A DNA stretch of 42,152 nucleotides from Herminiimonas sp. (GTDB taxonomy: Bacteria > Pseudomonadota > Gammaproteobacteria > Burkholderiales > Burkholderiaceae_D), in assembly GCF_030645555.1 (NCBI RefSeq), contig NZ_JAUSME010000026.1:1-42152 (forward strand), written 5' to 3'. This document shows, in pieces, positions 1 through 9,276 of this stretch. The notes under the pieces were generated by a model. That model was not told the DNA's origin, made no database searches, and saw only the letters and a list, made by a program, of their open reading frames with translations. Each line of letters starts with the position of its first letter. The stretch's first letter is position 1. Made by a program: the position numbers and the translations under genes.

Positions 1-17
1 GCAAGTCATGACGACAG

Positions 18-431
18 TTAATTACTGAAGATGATCTGCGCGATGATGCCGGTTGTGATGGCGATCAGGACGTAATCCGGTCCTGTCTGTACCCAATGAT
101 AACCGCGCGGTGGTGCGCTCAGGCGATGACCGCGCCAGTCATTGACGACATATTGGCGGTGGCGATATTCGCTGGAAATGCGCTCGCCCTTGTAGAAATT
201 ATGTTGCGGGCCGGCGCCGCGCCCGTTATGTCGCCCATTGTCATGGCCGCGCGCATGGTTGTCGCGTTGATTGTATCGCTTGCCATGGTCGTCATCGCGA
301 TCGGATCTGTCATGCTGGCCATGCGAATTGCGATCCCTGTCATTTCCATGGCCATGGCCTTGTGCGTAAGCCGAGCTACCTGCCGTCAGGCTGATAGCCA
401 TGATCGTTGCAATGATGATTTTTTTATTCAT
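18..431 (-). CDS. RcnB-like His/Asp/Arg-rich periplasmic protein
   Basis: Translation from internal Met (MNKKIIIATIMAISLTAGSSAYAQ) gives a signal peptide, a His-rich middle, and a C-terminus YRHRQYVVNDWRGHRLSAPPRGYHWVQTGPDYVLIAITTGIIAQII typical of the RcnB family. Start moved in from the ORF track start at 482. Confidence 0.8.
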   Translation of the reverse strand: MNKKIIIATIMAISLTAGSSAYAQGHGHGNDRDRNSHGQHDRSDRDDDHGKRYNQRDNHARGHDNGRHNGRGAGPQHNFYKGERISSEYRHRQYVVNDWRGHRLSAPPRGYHWVQTGPDYVLIAITTGIIAQIIFSN

Positions 432-649
432 GTGTACTCCTGGGGGGGGAATTGCGCTGCGTGTTGCCATTCCTTGATGCATCCATTACATGCGGAATCG
501 AGGTTCAAGGCCAGAGCGATTTGGTAAGGCCTGTTACCAGATGTATCCGGTACATAGCTTGCATGGTCTGACCGGGACGAGATGGAGGGAGGGTTTTTTG
601 TTATCGCCTTTCAGGGGGCCTGGCTGGCGCCGCTGCTAATTCACATCTG

Positions 650-2431
650 TTAATTCACATCGATTTCTATCCGGTTGCGACCGCTTTCCTTGGCACGGTA
701 CAGCGCCATGTCGCTGCGTGACAGCGATGCATCGGTATTGTCATCTGCCGCATTCATGATGGCAATGCCTATGCTCACGGTGACAGCAATTGTGCTTGTG
801 CCGAAAACGAATGGCGTTTCCGCGATTTGTTTGCGCACACGTTGTGCAAAGACACTGGCTTCGTCGAGGCCGGCATCGGATAGCACCACGGCAAACTCTT
901 CACCACCGACCCGGCCCACAGTATCGTTCTTGCGCAACGCATTGCGCAGTATCACTGCAAAGTGTTTCAGCACAAGGTCGCCTATCGCATGGCCGTGACT
1001 GTCATTGATGAGCTTGAAGTGATCAAGATCGCACATCAGGACGGCTGCACGTGCACCGCCGATGCGCTGGATGCGCGCCAGCTCTTCTTCCATGCGTGTC
1101 ATGAAATAGCGTCGATTGGGTAACTGCGTCAGGAAGTCGATGGTGGCAAATCCCTGCAATTCAATTTCTATCTGTTTGCGCTCGGTCACATCGGTGATGA
1201 AGCCATGCCACAGCGTACTGCCATCCGGCAGGCGCTGCGGTTTCGCATCGCCCTGGCGCCAGCGCAAACCTTGTTTGGGCAATATGACGCGGTACTCGAG
1301 ATGCCATGGTGTCAGGCTGGCCGCAGACGCATCCAGTGAAGCGCAGTAATCTGCGTAGTCATCCGGATGGATGATCCGGTGTACCAGGGTAACGTCATCG
1401 GCGACCTGCTCTGGTGCGAGTTCGTAAATATCGCGGATGCCTTCGCTGGCATAAGAAAAACAGGCACTGCCATTAGGCCGGGAACGATACTGGTAAACGA
1501 GGCCGGGAACTTCATTCGTCAGCGAGGTGATCAAGTCCACGCTCTGCTGCAGCTTGTCGGACAAGGCCCGCATCGCCGTGATGTCGGTCGTCGTGCCTAT
1601 CATGCGTAGCGGCTTGCCGGCCGCGTCGCGGCTGACTACCCTGCCGCGGCTTGAGATGTATTTATAGCTGCCATCCTTGCAGCGTATCCTGTGTTCGACT
1701 GCATAGCTTGCTGTCTTTTGATCGAAGTGCGCCTGCATCGTCGCCTGCACATGTGCAAGATCATCGGGATGAACCCGCGAATAGCTGTGTTCTATCTGAT
1801 TGGTGATTTCGGTATCTACGTAGCCAAGCATGGCTTTCCAGCCGGATGAATAGTGGATTTCGCCGGTAGCGATATTCCTGTCCCAGATTCCGGTGCCGCT
1901 GCCTTCTATGGCCTGCGCCATGATGGTTTCATTCTGAAGCAGGGCGTTCTCAGCTTTCCTGATCCTGGCTTCGGCGTCGTGACCTTGCACGGCTATCGAT
2001 GCCAGCACTGCCGCATCGGTCATCGTCTGTCGATACAGACTGCTGTCCTGCTCCGCTGTCCTGGTATGGACAATGAAAAATCCCGGCACGCTGTTGGTGC
2101 CGGAGTGTAGCGGCGTGATTGCGGATACATGCAAGCCATATCGCAGGGCGGTGTCGCGCAGGCCGGAAAGCAAGCGACTGTCTTCGATATTACCGGCGTC
2201 CATCTGCCCCATGTCGTCGGCAGCCATGCCATCGATTGCGCGACAGTAGTCTGGATGCAGACTGGGGGCGGCGCCTACGCGCAGGTGCTGGCCATCTTCC
2301 AGCAAGAGTATGGCGATTGCCAATTCCGGATTTTTTTCTTCGATCTCATGGGCTATGCAAGTTAGCGTCTCGGCCAGAGCTGCGCCTTGTGCAATATGTG
2401 TCAGCACGCTTGGAGAAAAATTAACATTCAT
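650..2431 (-). CDS. GAF/PAS-PAC sensor diguanylate cyclase (GGDEF)
   Basis: GAF-like N-terminus, two PAS/PAC-like segments (WDRNIATGEIHYSSGWKAMLGY..., FSYASEGIRDIYEL...), GGDEF domain with RVGGEEFAVVL. Confidence 0.9.
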   Translation of the reverse strand: MNVNFSPSVLTHIAQGAALAETLTCIAHEIEEKNPELAIAILLLEDGQHLRVGAAPSLHPDYCRAIDGMAADDMGQMDAGNIEDSRLLSGLRDTALRYGLHVSAITPLHSGTNSVPGFFIVHTRTAEQDSSLYRQTMTDAAVLASIAVQGHDAEARIRKAENALLQNETIMAQAIEGSGTGIWDRNIATGEIHYSSGWKAMLGYVDTEITNQIEHSYSRVHPDDLAHVQATMQAHFDQKTASYAVEHRIRCKDGSYKYISSRGRVVSRDAAGKPLRMIGTTTDITAMRALSDKLQQSVDLITSLTNEVPGLVYQYRSRPNGSACFSYASEGIRDIYELAPEQVADDVTLVHRIIHPDDYADYCASLDASAASLTPWHLEYRVILPKQGLRWRQGDAKPQRLPDGSTLWHGFITDVTERKQIEIELQGFATIDFLTQLPNRRYFMTRMEEELARIQRIGGARAAVLMCDLDHFKLINDSHGHAIGDLVLKHFAVILRNALRKNDTVGRVGGEEFAVVLSDAGLDEASVFAQRVRKQIAETPFVFGTSTIAVTVSIGIAIMNAADDNTDASLSRSDMALYRAKESGRNRIEIDVN

Positions 2432-2675
2432 GGCGGTTGCAGCAGAAGCTCAATGGTTGTGCGCGCATGTACGCATGTGCGGGAACGCAGGGCAATTATT
2501 TCCCGTGCTCTGTGCCTTGCAAAAATCCGGGAGGGTCGACAACATTTGTTTTTTCAGCGGAAAAAGCAGCAAGAAAATCATGGCTCCAAGTGTATGCTGA
2601 TTATGCCTGCAAGACATATTTTAAATGTGTAATTTCAGATGCTGCATGGTCCTTGCCGATTAAATTGATGGAGTA

Positions 2676-3671
2676 TCAAGCGCGGTGATTTTCCTTTGCA
2701 TGAAAAATATTTTGCAAGGCGCTGCGCACATCAGGATAGGTAAATTCAAAACCGTTCGCTTGCAGTCGGGCCGGCGTCACGCGTTGCCCCTCCAGCAGCA
2801 GATCCGCCTGCTCGCCCAATAGCAGCCGCATCAGGATGGCAGGAGTCGGGAAAAAACATGGGCGATGCAGCAGCTGAGCCGCGGTCTTGCTGAAGACTGC
2901 CTGCGTGACGATCTCTGGCGCGGTGAAATTGTATGCCTCGATGGAGCCCTGCGCATCGCTTCGAGTATCGTTAGCCTGCGGTTCAGTTGGCATGGTCCAC
3001 AGATGCGCGATGGCGCGCAGCAAATCGTCTACATGTATCCACGATAGCGCTTGCCGGCCATCACCCAGCGGGCCGCCCAACCCCAGTCTGATTGGCAACA
3101 TCATCATCGGCAATGCGCCTTCCGTGCCGAGCACCAGTCCGAAGCGCATGCATTTCACCTGCACGCCATGCCGGCTGGCTGCATGCGCAGCCGCCTCCCA
3201 TTCCTGGCAAAGTTCGGACATGAATATCGCTTGCGGCGCGTCTGCTTCAGTCAGCAAGGCAGTATCTGCCCGCGCCTGTATCCCGTAATAACCGATGGCC
3301 GATGCCGACAGCAAGAGCCGGGGTTTGTGGGCGGCCTGCGCGACCCAGCTCACCAGCTTTTGTGTCGTGCCTGTGCGGCTCAGTCGCAATACGCGTTTGC
3401 GCGCAGCGCTCCAGCGCCATCCCAGTATGCGTGCGCCGGCCAGGTTGATGATGACATCCACGCGTTGCGTTGCCGGCAACTCATCCAGGCTGGCGATGCA
3501 GGTAACGCTGTCATCAAACTGGTGCGCAGTTTTTTCCGGATGCCGGGTCAACACGATGACGTGTTGACCATCTTCCACCAGTGCCTTTACCAGCAGTGTG
3601 CCTATAAAGCCGCTGGCGCCTGTTACCAGCACATATTCCTGTAGGTTACTAAAGTGGATGCGGGATGTCAT
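2676..3671 (-). CDS. TIGR01777-type NAD-dependent epimerase/dehydratase (YfcH-like)
   Basis: VTGASGFIGTLLVKAL Rossmann motif; INLAGARILGWRWSAARKRVLRLSR and LLSASAIGYYG motifs of this family; C-terminal DUF1731-like segment. Confidence 0.85.
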   Translation of the reverse strand: MTSRIHFSNLQEYVLVTGASGFIGTLLVKALVEDGQHVIVLTRHPEKTAHQFDDSVTCIASLDELPATQRVDVIINLAGARILGWRWSAARKRVLRLSRTGTTQKLVSWVAQAAHKPRLLLSASAIGYYGIQARADTALLTEADAPQAIFMSELCQEWEAAAHAASRHGVQVKCMRFGLVLGTEGALPMMMLPIRLGLGGPLGDGRQALSWIHVDDLLRAIAHLWTMPTEPQANDTRSDAQGSIEAYNFTAPEIVTQAVFSKTAAQLLHRPCFFPTPAILMRLLLGEQADLLLEGQRVTPARLQANGFEFTYPDVRSALQNIFHAKENHRA

Positions 3672-3874
3672 CTGAGTCTCCGTTTTCGCTTGATTATCGG
3701 TGTCATTGTGGATGAAACAGCTTGAAACGCGTAGCGGATGCTGGCTGGTGGAAAAACAAAATTAAATTAAAAAGTAACAATTAAAGACAAACAAGAGTAT
3801 GTTGGGGCGAAAATGAAGCTTTGGTCTGCATCCGACAGAATCAAGCGATATTACAGGGTACGGTTAATTCCTAT

Positions 3875-5290
3875 ATGACAGACGCAAAGCAAGCTGAAGC
3901 TGTACCTTCGTCATCTGCGAAAAGCGATGATGACATATCGTTTCCCCATTCCAAGGAAGCCAATCAATTCCGCCAGACGATCGCTGATCTTTTACTGCGG
4001 ATAGATAGCGAAGCAGAGCAACTTCGCAACAAGACTGCCGATCTTTTGACGCAGGTCGATGAACTTCATGAAGCAACGCAAAGCAAGCGCGTACTTGAGG
4101 CGCTGGTCGTGCAGTTGCGCGAAGCTAACGAGAATCTGGTATTGGCGGCGTTTGGTGCGCAAGAAAAGCAGGCGAAGGCCGAGTTCGCCAATCACCGACA
4201 GGAAGAATTTTTGTCGATGCTGGCGCATGAATTGCGCAATCCGCTCGCACCGATTGCAATGGCGGCAGATTTGCTGGGGAAAATTACAACGGCTCATCCA
4301 CTGCTGCCCAAGCTGTATGGCATCATCAGTCGCCAGGTCGGTCACATGTCGCATCTGGTCGATGACTTGCTGGATGCCTCGCGCGTCAGCACCGGCAACA
4401 TTACGCTGCAAAAGCGTTCGCTGCTGCTGTCGGAAATCATAGAAAGTGCGGTTGAAACCAGCCAGCCATTCATAGACAAGCGCAACCAGCAGTTAAGCAT
4501 CAATCTTCCAGAAGAACCTGTCGTCCTTGGTGGCGATCTGGTCAGGCTGGCGCAGGCTTTTGCCAACCTGCTCATCAATGCGACCAAATTTACGCCGGAA
4601 GAAGAACATATTGATATCTCTGCACAAATACTTGCAGATACCGTCAAGATATCGATCAAGGATAACGGGGTCGGCATAGCACTGGATATCCAGCCTTTCA
4701 TTTTCGATCTGTTTCGGCAAGGGACGCACTCACTGGATCGTTCGCAAGGCGGGCTGGGCATAGGGCTTTCGCTGGTGCGCACGGTAGTGGAAATGCATGG
4801 CGGTACGGTCAGCGTCTTTAGTGCCGGCGTTGGATGTGGCAGCGAATTCATTGTCGAGTTGCCGCTTTCCAACGGGCTCTTGCTCGACGATAGCGACGCA
4901 CCATCAAGCACCGCCTCGGTTTATGGACGCCGCATATTGTTGATCGAAGACAATGTCAGCGCCAACGAGATCATGAGTGATTTGCTGACGATGGAAGGCC
5001 ATACGGTAAGCTCTGCCTTTGACGGCACCTGCGGGCTGGCCATGGCGCGCGACAATATTTATGACATCATCGTTTGCGATATCGGCTTGCCTGGTATCGA
5101 TGGCTATGAAGTATTAAAACAGTTGCGTCTGGATACCGCCAAACCTGTGCCCCTGTGCATAGCCATCAGTGGTTATAGCCAGAAGGAAAATCGTATCAAC
5201 GCTGAACGCGTGGGTTTCGATCATTACCTGGTAAAGCCGGTAGCCATCGCCAATCTGGTGAGCCTCATTTCACCGAAACCTCTGCATTAG
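3875..5290 (+). CDS. Soluble hybrid histidine kinase (HisKA-HATPase-REC)
   Basis: H-box LSMLAHELRNPLAPIAMAADLL, N-box NLLINATKFTPEEEHIDI, G-boxes DNGVGIALDIQPFIFDLF and GGLGIGLSLVRTVVEMHGG, receiver domain IVCDIGLPGIDGYEVL. No obvious TM segment. Likely start is the Met of MTDAKQAE; the ORF track starts at 3821. Confidence 0.88.
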   Translation: MTDAKQAEAVPSSSAKSDDDISFPHSKEANQFRQTIADLLLRIDSEAEQLRNKTADLLTQVDELHEATQSKRVLEALVVQLREANENLVLAAFGAQEKQAKAEFANHRQEEFLSMLAHELRNPLAPIAMAADLLGKITTAHPLLPKLYGIISRQVGHMSHLVDDLLDASRVSTGNITLQKRSLLLSEIIESAVETSQPFIDKRNQQLSINLPEEPVVLGGDLVRLAQAFANLLINATKFTPEEEHIDISAQILADTVKISIKDNGVGIALDIQPFIFDLFRQGTHSLDRSQGGLGIGLSLVRTVVEMHGGTVSVFSAGVGCGSEFIVELPLSNGLLLDDSDAPSSTASVYGRRILLIEDNVSANEIMSDLLTMEGHTVSSAFDGTCGLAMARDNIYDIIVCDIGLPGIDGYEVLKQLRLDTAKPVPLCIAISGYSQKENRINAERVGFDHYLVKPVAIANLVSLISPKPLH

Positions 5291-5396
5291 GGTTCTGTTT
5301 GCTCGTCTCCAATGCAAACCTGTGTTTGTGTCGGGTCGAGCCTGATGGATTAACGCCCCTTCATTATTGTCGTTGTAACGCGCTCACTTTCAATCT

Positions 5397-5813
5397 ATGA
5401 CAACAATCGGCCCACAACGGGATCAAATGATAAGAAATGCCGTCATGCGACGGCCCGAGGCAATCGCTGACGTTTCTGTCGACCTGTGGGAGAAGCTCGC
5501 TTGCGGGCTTATTTCCATCATAGGCGAGGGCGGTTTCCAATCTCTCTACAAAAGAAGTCTGCACCTCACCAGTGCGACTTTTCCATGGATGGAAAGCCAT
5601 CCATCCTCACTGCAAAAAGATACCGGATTTGCAGATCTGAAAATTTGTCTTGCAGAACAAGACCCTACCGTAGCCGGCGAAGCCAGTACTGCTTTGCTGA
5701 TTACTTTCATCGACATACTGGCCTTGTTAATCGGCGAGCTTTTGATGTCCAGCATTTTACGTTTGGCCTGGGGTGATGACGCTTTGGATACAGTTGTGAA
5801 GGAACTTCCATAA
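5397..5813 (+). CDS. Small uncharacterised protein coupled to KaiC-like ATPase
   Basis: 138 aa ORF whose TAA stop overlaps the ATG of the KaiC-like gene (TAATGA at 5811-5816). Competing antisense ORF judged spurious. No family recognised by eye. Confidence 0.7.
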   Translation: MTTIGPQRDQMIRNAVMRRPEAIADVSVDLWEKLACGLISIIGEGGFQSLYKRSLHLTSATFPWMESHPSSLQKDTGFADLKICLAEQDPTVAGEASTALLITFIDILALLIGELLMSSILRLAWGDDALDTVVKELP

Positions 5814-7279
5814 TGAGTAACAAAGTAACCATACGCCGTTTGGCGACAGGCGTGCCTGGTCTGGACGATCTGCTGGGCGGCGGCCTGCCGGAATTTTCTT
5901 TCAATCTGCTGGCGGGTACGCCGGGCAGTGGCAAGACAACGCTGGCGCACCAGATCATGTTTTCGCTGGCCAATCCGGATTGCCGCGCGCTGTTCTTCAC
6001 TGTGCTGGGTGAATCGCCATTGAAGATGCTGCGCTATCAGCAGCAATTTCCGTTCTTCGATATCAGCAAGATCAATCACTCGATCAAGTTCGTCAACCTG
6101 GCGGCAGATTTGCTCGATGGCGATTTTGAGCGCGTGCTGGAGCGCATCGCGCAGGAAGTGGCGGCATTTTCGCCCAGCCTGGTCTTTGTCGACTCCTTCC
6201 GCTCGGTCGTGCAATCGGCCAAGACCAAGACACCTGGCGTATCCGGTCTGGAGCATTTCGTGCAGCAGCTGGGCATGCAGATGACGAGCTGGCAGGCGAC
6301 GACATTCCTGATCGGTGAATATCTGACGCCCGAGGCGGAATCCAGCCCGGTCTTTACTGTCGCCGACGGCATCATCTGGATGTCGCAACTCGTGCATCGT
6401 GACGCGATGGTGCGCAAGATACAGGTCGTCAAGATGCGCGGTCAGGCGCAGAGTCCGGGCGTACACACGTTCCGTATCAACGATGACGGCGTCGAGGTAT
6501 TCCCGCGGGCGCTGATCACGGCCAGCGCAGCAGGAGCGGTACAGATTACCGGAGATACCCGTCTGTCCATGGGCGTGCCTGCACTCGATGAGATGATGGG
6601 CGGTGGTTTGCCGGCTGGATATTCATTGCTGCTGGTGGGGCCTTCAGGCTCGGGAAAAACCGTGCTGGCGACGCAATTCCTTGCAGAAGGCGTGCGCGCG
6701 GGCGAGCCTGGCGTCATCGCGGCATTTGAAAAGAGCCCTAACCAACTCCTCAGCCACAAGCTGACCAAGCTGGTGCAAGGCGGCCATGTCGGCGTAATCA
6801 ATACGCGCACGCTGGATTTGTCTATCGATGAAATCCTGCACGATCTGATCGCGATGATTACCCGCATGAAGGCTAAGCGTGTGGTGATTGATTCCCTGTC
6901 CGGCTTCGAGCTCGCACTGGCATCGGTATTCCGTGAAGATTTCCGTGAAGCGTTGTACCGGATGGTTGCGGTATTGACCGGCATGGGCGTGACCGTATTG
7001 ATGACGGCCGAACTGGAAGATCAATATACCGTTCTGCGATTCAGTTCGTATGGCAATGCCTTCCTCGCGGATGCGATCGTCATGCAACGCTATGTCGAAA
7101 TTGACGGCCAGTTCAAACGCGTGATTTCGGTCGTGAAAATTCGTTCCAGCGCGCATAGCAAAGACATACGTTTCTTCGAGATTGCGGCCGACAAGCTCAC
7201 AATTGGTGAGCCGCTGACGCACTACCAGGGGATGCTGTCCGGCCACCCGACCACGACATCGCAGTTTCCGGATGAATAA
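5813..7279 (+). CDS. KaiC-like double-domain RecA/RAD55-family ATPase
   Basis: Two tandem KaiC domains, each with Walker A (GTPGSGKTT at about 5915-5938; GPSGSGKTV at about 6638-6661), repeated (R)LxxGVPxLDxxxGGGLP entry motifs, and a KaiC C-terminal signature QRYVEIDGQFKRVISVVKIRSSAHSKDIRFFEI. Confidence 0.92.
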   Translation: MSNKVTIRRLATGVPGLDDLLGGGLPEFSFNLLAGTPGSGKTTLAHQIMFSLANPDCRALFFTVLGESPLKMLRYQQQFPFFDISKINHSIKFVNLAADLLDGDFERVLERIAQEVAAFSPSLVFVDSFRSVVQSAKTKTPGVSGLEHFVQQLGMQMTSWQATTFLIGEYLTPEAESSPVFTVADGIIWMSQLVHRDAMVRKIQVVKMRGQAQSPGVHTFRINDDGVEVFPRALITASAAGAVQITGDTRLSMGVPALDEMMGGGLPAGYSLLLVGPSGSGKTVLATQFLAEGVRAGEPGVIAAFEKSPNQLLSHKLTKLVQGGHVGVINTRTLDLSIDEILHDLIAMITRMKAKRVVIDSLSGFELALASVFREDFREALYRMVAVLTGMGVTVLMTAELEDQYTVLRFSSYGNAFLADAIVMQRYVEIDGQFKRVISVVKIRSSAHSKDIRFFEIAADKLTIGEPLTHYQGMLSGHPTTTSQFPDE

Positions 7280-7326
7280 AACAGCAAGCGGGAAATGAAT
7301 TTGCCGGTGCATCTGCCGGCGCGCAG

Positions 7327-8211
7327 TCAGCGCATCAGATAGTCGAGTACAACGCCGCCGAAGATGGCGGCGCCCAGCCAGTTGTTGTGGCGGAATGCGG
7401 CAAAGCAGCCTGCGCGTTCGCGCGTGCGGATCAGCGTGTAGTGATAGATCGCGCAGCCGGCAGCAATCAGCATCCCGATCGCAAACCAGGTACGCAAACC
7501 GTATTGCCAGCCGACGATGAAAATCAGGCTCAGGCTCACCGCATAGCAGAGCATGATGGCGGCCACATCGTAGCGGCCAAAGGTGATCGCTGAAGTGCGC
7601 ATGCCTATCTTCAAATCATCTTCACGATCGACCATTGCATACGCGGTATCGTAGGCCACCGCCCAGAATACATTCGCGAGCAGCAGCCACCATGCCGCAG
7701 CTGGGACCGTATTTTGCACGGCGGCAAATCCCATCGGGATGCCGAAGCCGAAGGCGATGCCCAGATAGGCTTGCGGGATCGCAAAGAAGCGTTTGAAGTA
7801 AGGATAGCTGGCCGCGATGATGACGGCAGCGACAGACAATTGTTTGGTCAGCGTATTGAGCGGCCAGATCAGGGCAAACGCAATCAGCGTCAGCGTCAGC
7901 GCGACCAGCAAGGCCTCGCGTGGGCGGATTTTTCCGCTGGTGATGGGCCGGTCCACGGTGCGTTGCACATGCCTGTCGAAATCGCGATCGGCGTAATCAT
8001 TGATTGCGCAACCGGCCGAGCGCATCAATACGGTACCCAGCGTAAAAATCGCCACCAGCATCCAGTCCGGCTTGCCGTCGGACGCCAGCCACAATGCCCA
8101 CAGCGTAGGCCACAGCAGCAAGAGTATGCCTATCGGTTTGTCGAGGCGGACCAGTCGGAAATACAGTTGGAGGCGGTTCATCTGGCAGCGTTGATTCGGC
8201 GTAAGGTGCAA
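7327..8211 (-). CDS. ubiA: 4-hydroxybenzoate octaprenyltransferase
   Basis: [48 protein letters not shown] and [27 protein letters not shown] motifs. Confidence 0.95.
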   Translation of the reverse strand: MHLTPNQRCQMNRLQLYFRLVRLDKPIGILLLLWPTLWALWLASDGKPDWMLVAIFTLGTVLMRSAGCAINDYADRDFDRHVQRTVDRPITSGKIRPREALLVALTLTLIAFALIWPLNTLTKQLSVAAVIIAASYPYFKRFFAIPQAYLGIAFGFGIPMGFAAVQNTVPAAAWWLLLANVFWAVAYDTAYAMVDREDDLKIGMRTSAITFGRYDVAAIMLCYAVSLSLIFIVGWQYGLRTWFAIGMLIAAGCAIYHYTLIRTRERAGCFAAFRHNNWLGAAIFGGVVLDYLMR

Positions 8212-8275
8212 GGAAATTTCAGGGTTCAGGCTTGAATTTCAAGCTGAATGTCAGGTTTGAATTAAAGTTTCAATA

Positions 8276-9223
8276 TCAGGCTTCAAACAAGGGCTCGTCA
8301 GGCAGCATCGTCACGCCCGACAAATCGCAGGACAGCAGCGCCTGCCGCACGGCCTCTATGGCTGCGCCACGCGTGAAGCTCTTGCGCCATGCAATGACGA
8401 CGCGTCGCGAGGGTGCCGGCTGGGCAAACGGGATGTAACGCAACATGCCGTCGGTGGTGTGGATGTCCGGTACCGATGCTTGCGGCAAGACTGTGATGCC
8501 GATGCCGGAGGCGACCATGTGGCGTATCGTTTCCAGCGATGAACCTTCGAAGGTGCGGGCGATGCCGTCGCCGGTGGTGGAGAAGCGCGACATTTCAGGG
8601 CAGACTTCGAGCACCTGATCGCGGAAGCAATGGCCGTTGCCGAGCAAGAGCATGGTTTCCGATTTCAAGTCATCGGTCGTGACGCTGCTGCGCTCTGCCC
8701 ATGCATGATGTTTGGGTACGGCGACCACGAACGGCTCATCGTAGACCGGTTGCACCAGCAAGCCCTGATCGGGGAAGGGCAGCGCGACGATGGCTGCGTC
8801 CAGTTCGCCCTGGCGCAGCAGTTCTAGCAGCTTGACGGTAAAATTTTCCTGCAACACCAGCGGCATTTGCGGCACTTGATCGATCATTGCCTTTACCAGC
8901 GATGGCAGCAGGTAAGGCGCGATCGTGTAGATGATGCCGAGGCGGAACGGGCCGACCAGCGGATCCTTGTTTTGCTTGGCGATTTCCTTGATGGCGGCAG
9001 TCTGCTCCAGCACGCGTTCAGCCTGCGCCACGATTTGCACGCCCAGCGGCGTCATCGACACTTCGTTGCCGCCGCGCTCGAACAATATGACGCCGAGTTC
9101 ATCTTCGAGTTTCTTGATGGCGACGGACAAGGTCGGTTGCGCGACGAAGCAGGCTTCGGCCGCGTGACCAAAATGCTTTTCGCGCGCGACGGCGACTATG
9201 TATTTGAGTTCGGTAAGCGTCAT
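8276..9223 (-). CDS. oxyR: LysR-family hydrogen peroxide-inducible regulator OxyR
   Basis: MTLTELKYIVAVAREKHFGHAAEACFVAQPTLSVAIKKLEDELGV; redox region LLLGNGHCFRDQVLEVCPE containing two Cys. Confidence 0.92.
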   Translation of the reverse strand: MTLTELKYIVAVAREKHFGHAAEACFVAQPTLSVAIKKLEDELGVILFERGGNEVSMTPLGVQIVAQAERVLEQTAAIKEIAKQNKDPLVGPFRLGIIYTIAPYLLPSLVKAMIDQVPQMPLVLQENFTVKLLELLRQGELDAAIVALPFPDQGLLVQPVYDEPFVVAVPKHHAWAERSSVTTDDLKSETMLLLGNGHCFRDQVLEVCPEMSRFSTTGDGIARTFEGSSLETIRHMVASGIGITVLPQASVPDIHTTDGMLRYIPFAQPAPSRRVVIAWRKSFTRGAAIEAVRQALLSCDLSGVTMLPDEPLFEA

Positions 9224-9276
9224 GAGTGTGTCTTGGTTGATGCAGTGGGCTGGTGGAGAACTGCGAAGTTCTCATT

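Noticed and set aside
3051-3644. 197-aa plus-strand ORF
   Set aside because: Antisense of the epimerase gene, no credible motifs.
5546-6466. 306-aa minus-strand ORF overlapping the small ORF and the KaiC-like gene
   Set aside because: Composition is typical of antisense shadow translation (Arg/His/Gln rich), no recognisable motif, and it overlaps a confidently assigned KaiC-like CDS.
5813-7279. A complete cyanobacterial-type KaiABC clock
   Set aside because: Only a KaiC-like ATPase is seen. No KaiA or KaiB ORF is present and the phospho-acceptor residues appear absent, so a circadian oscillator is not supported.
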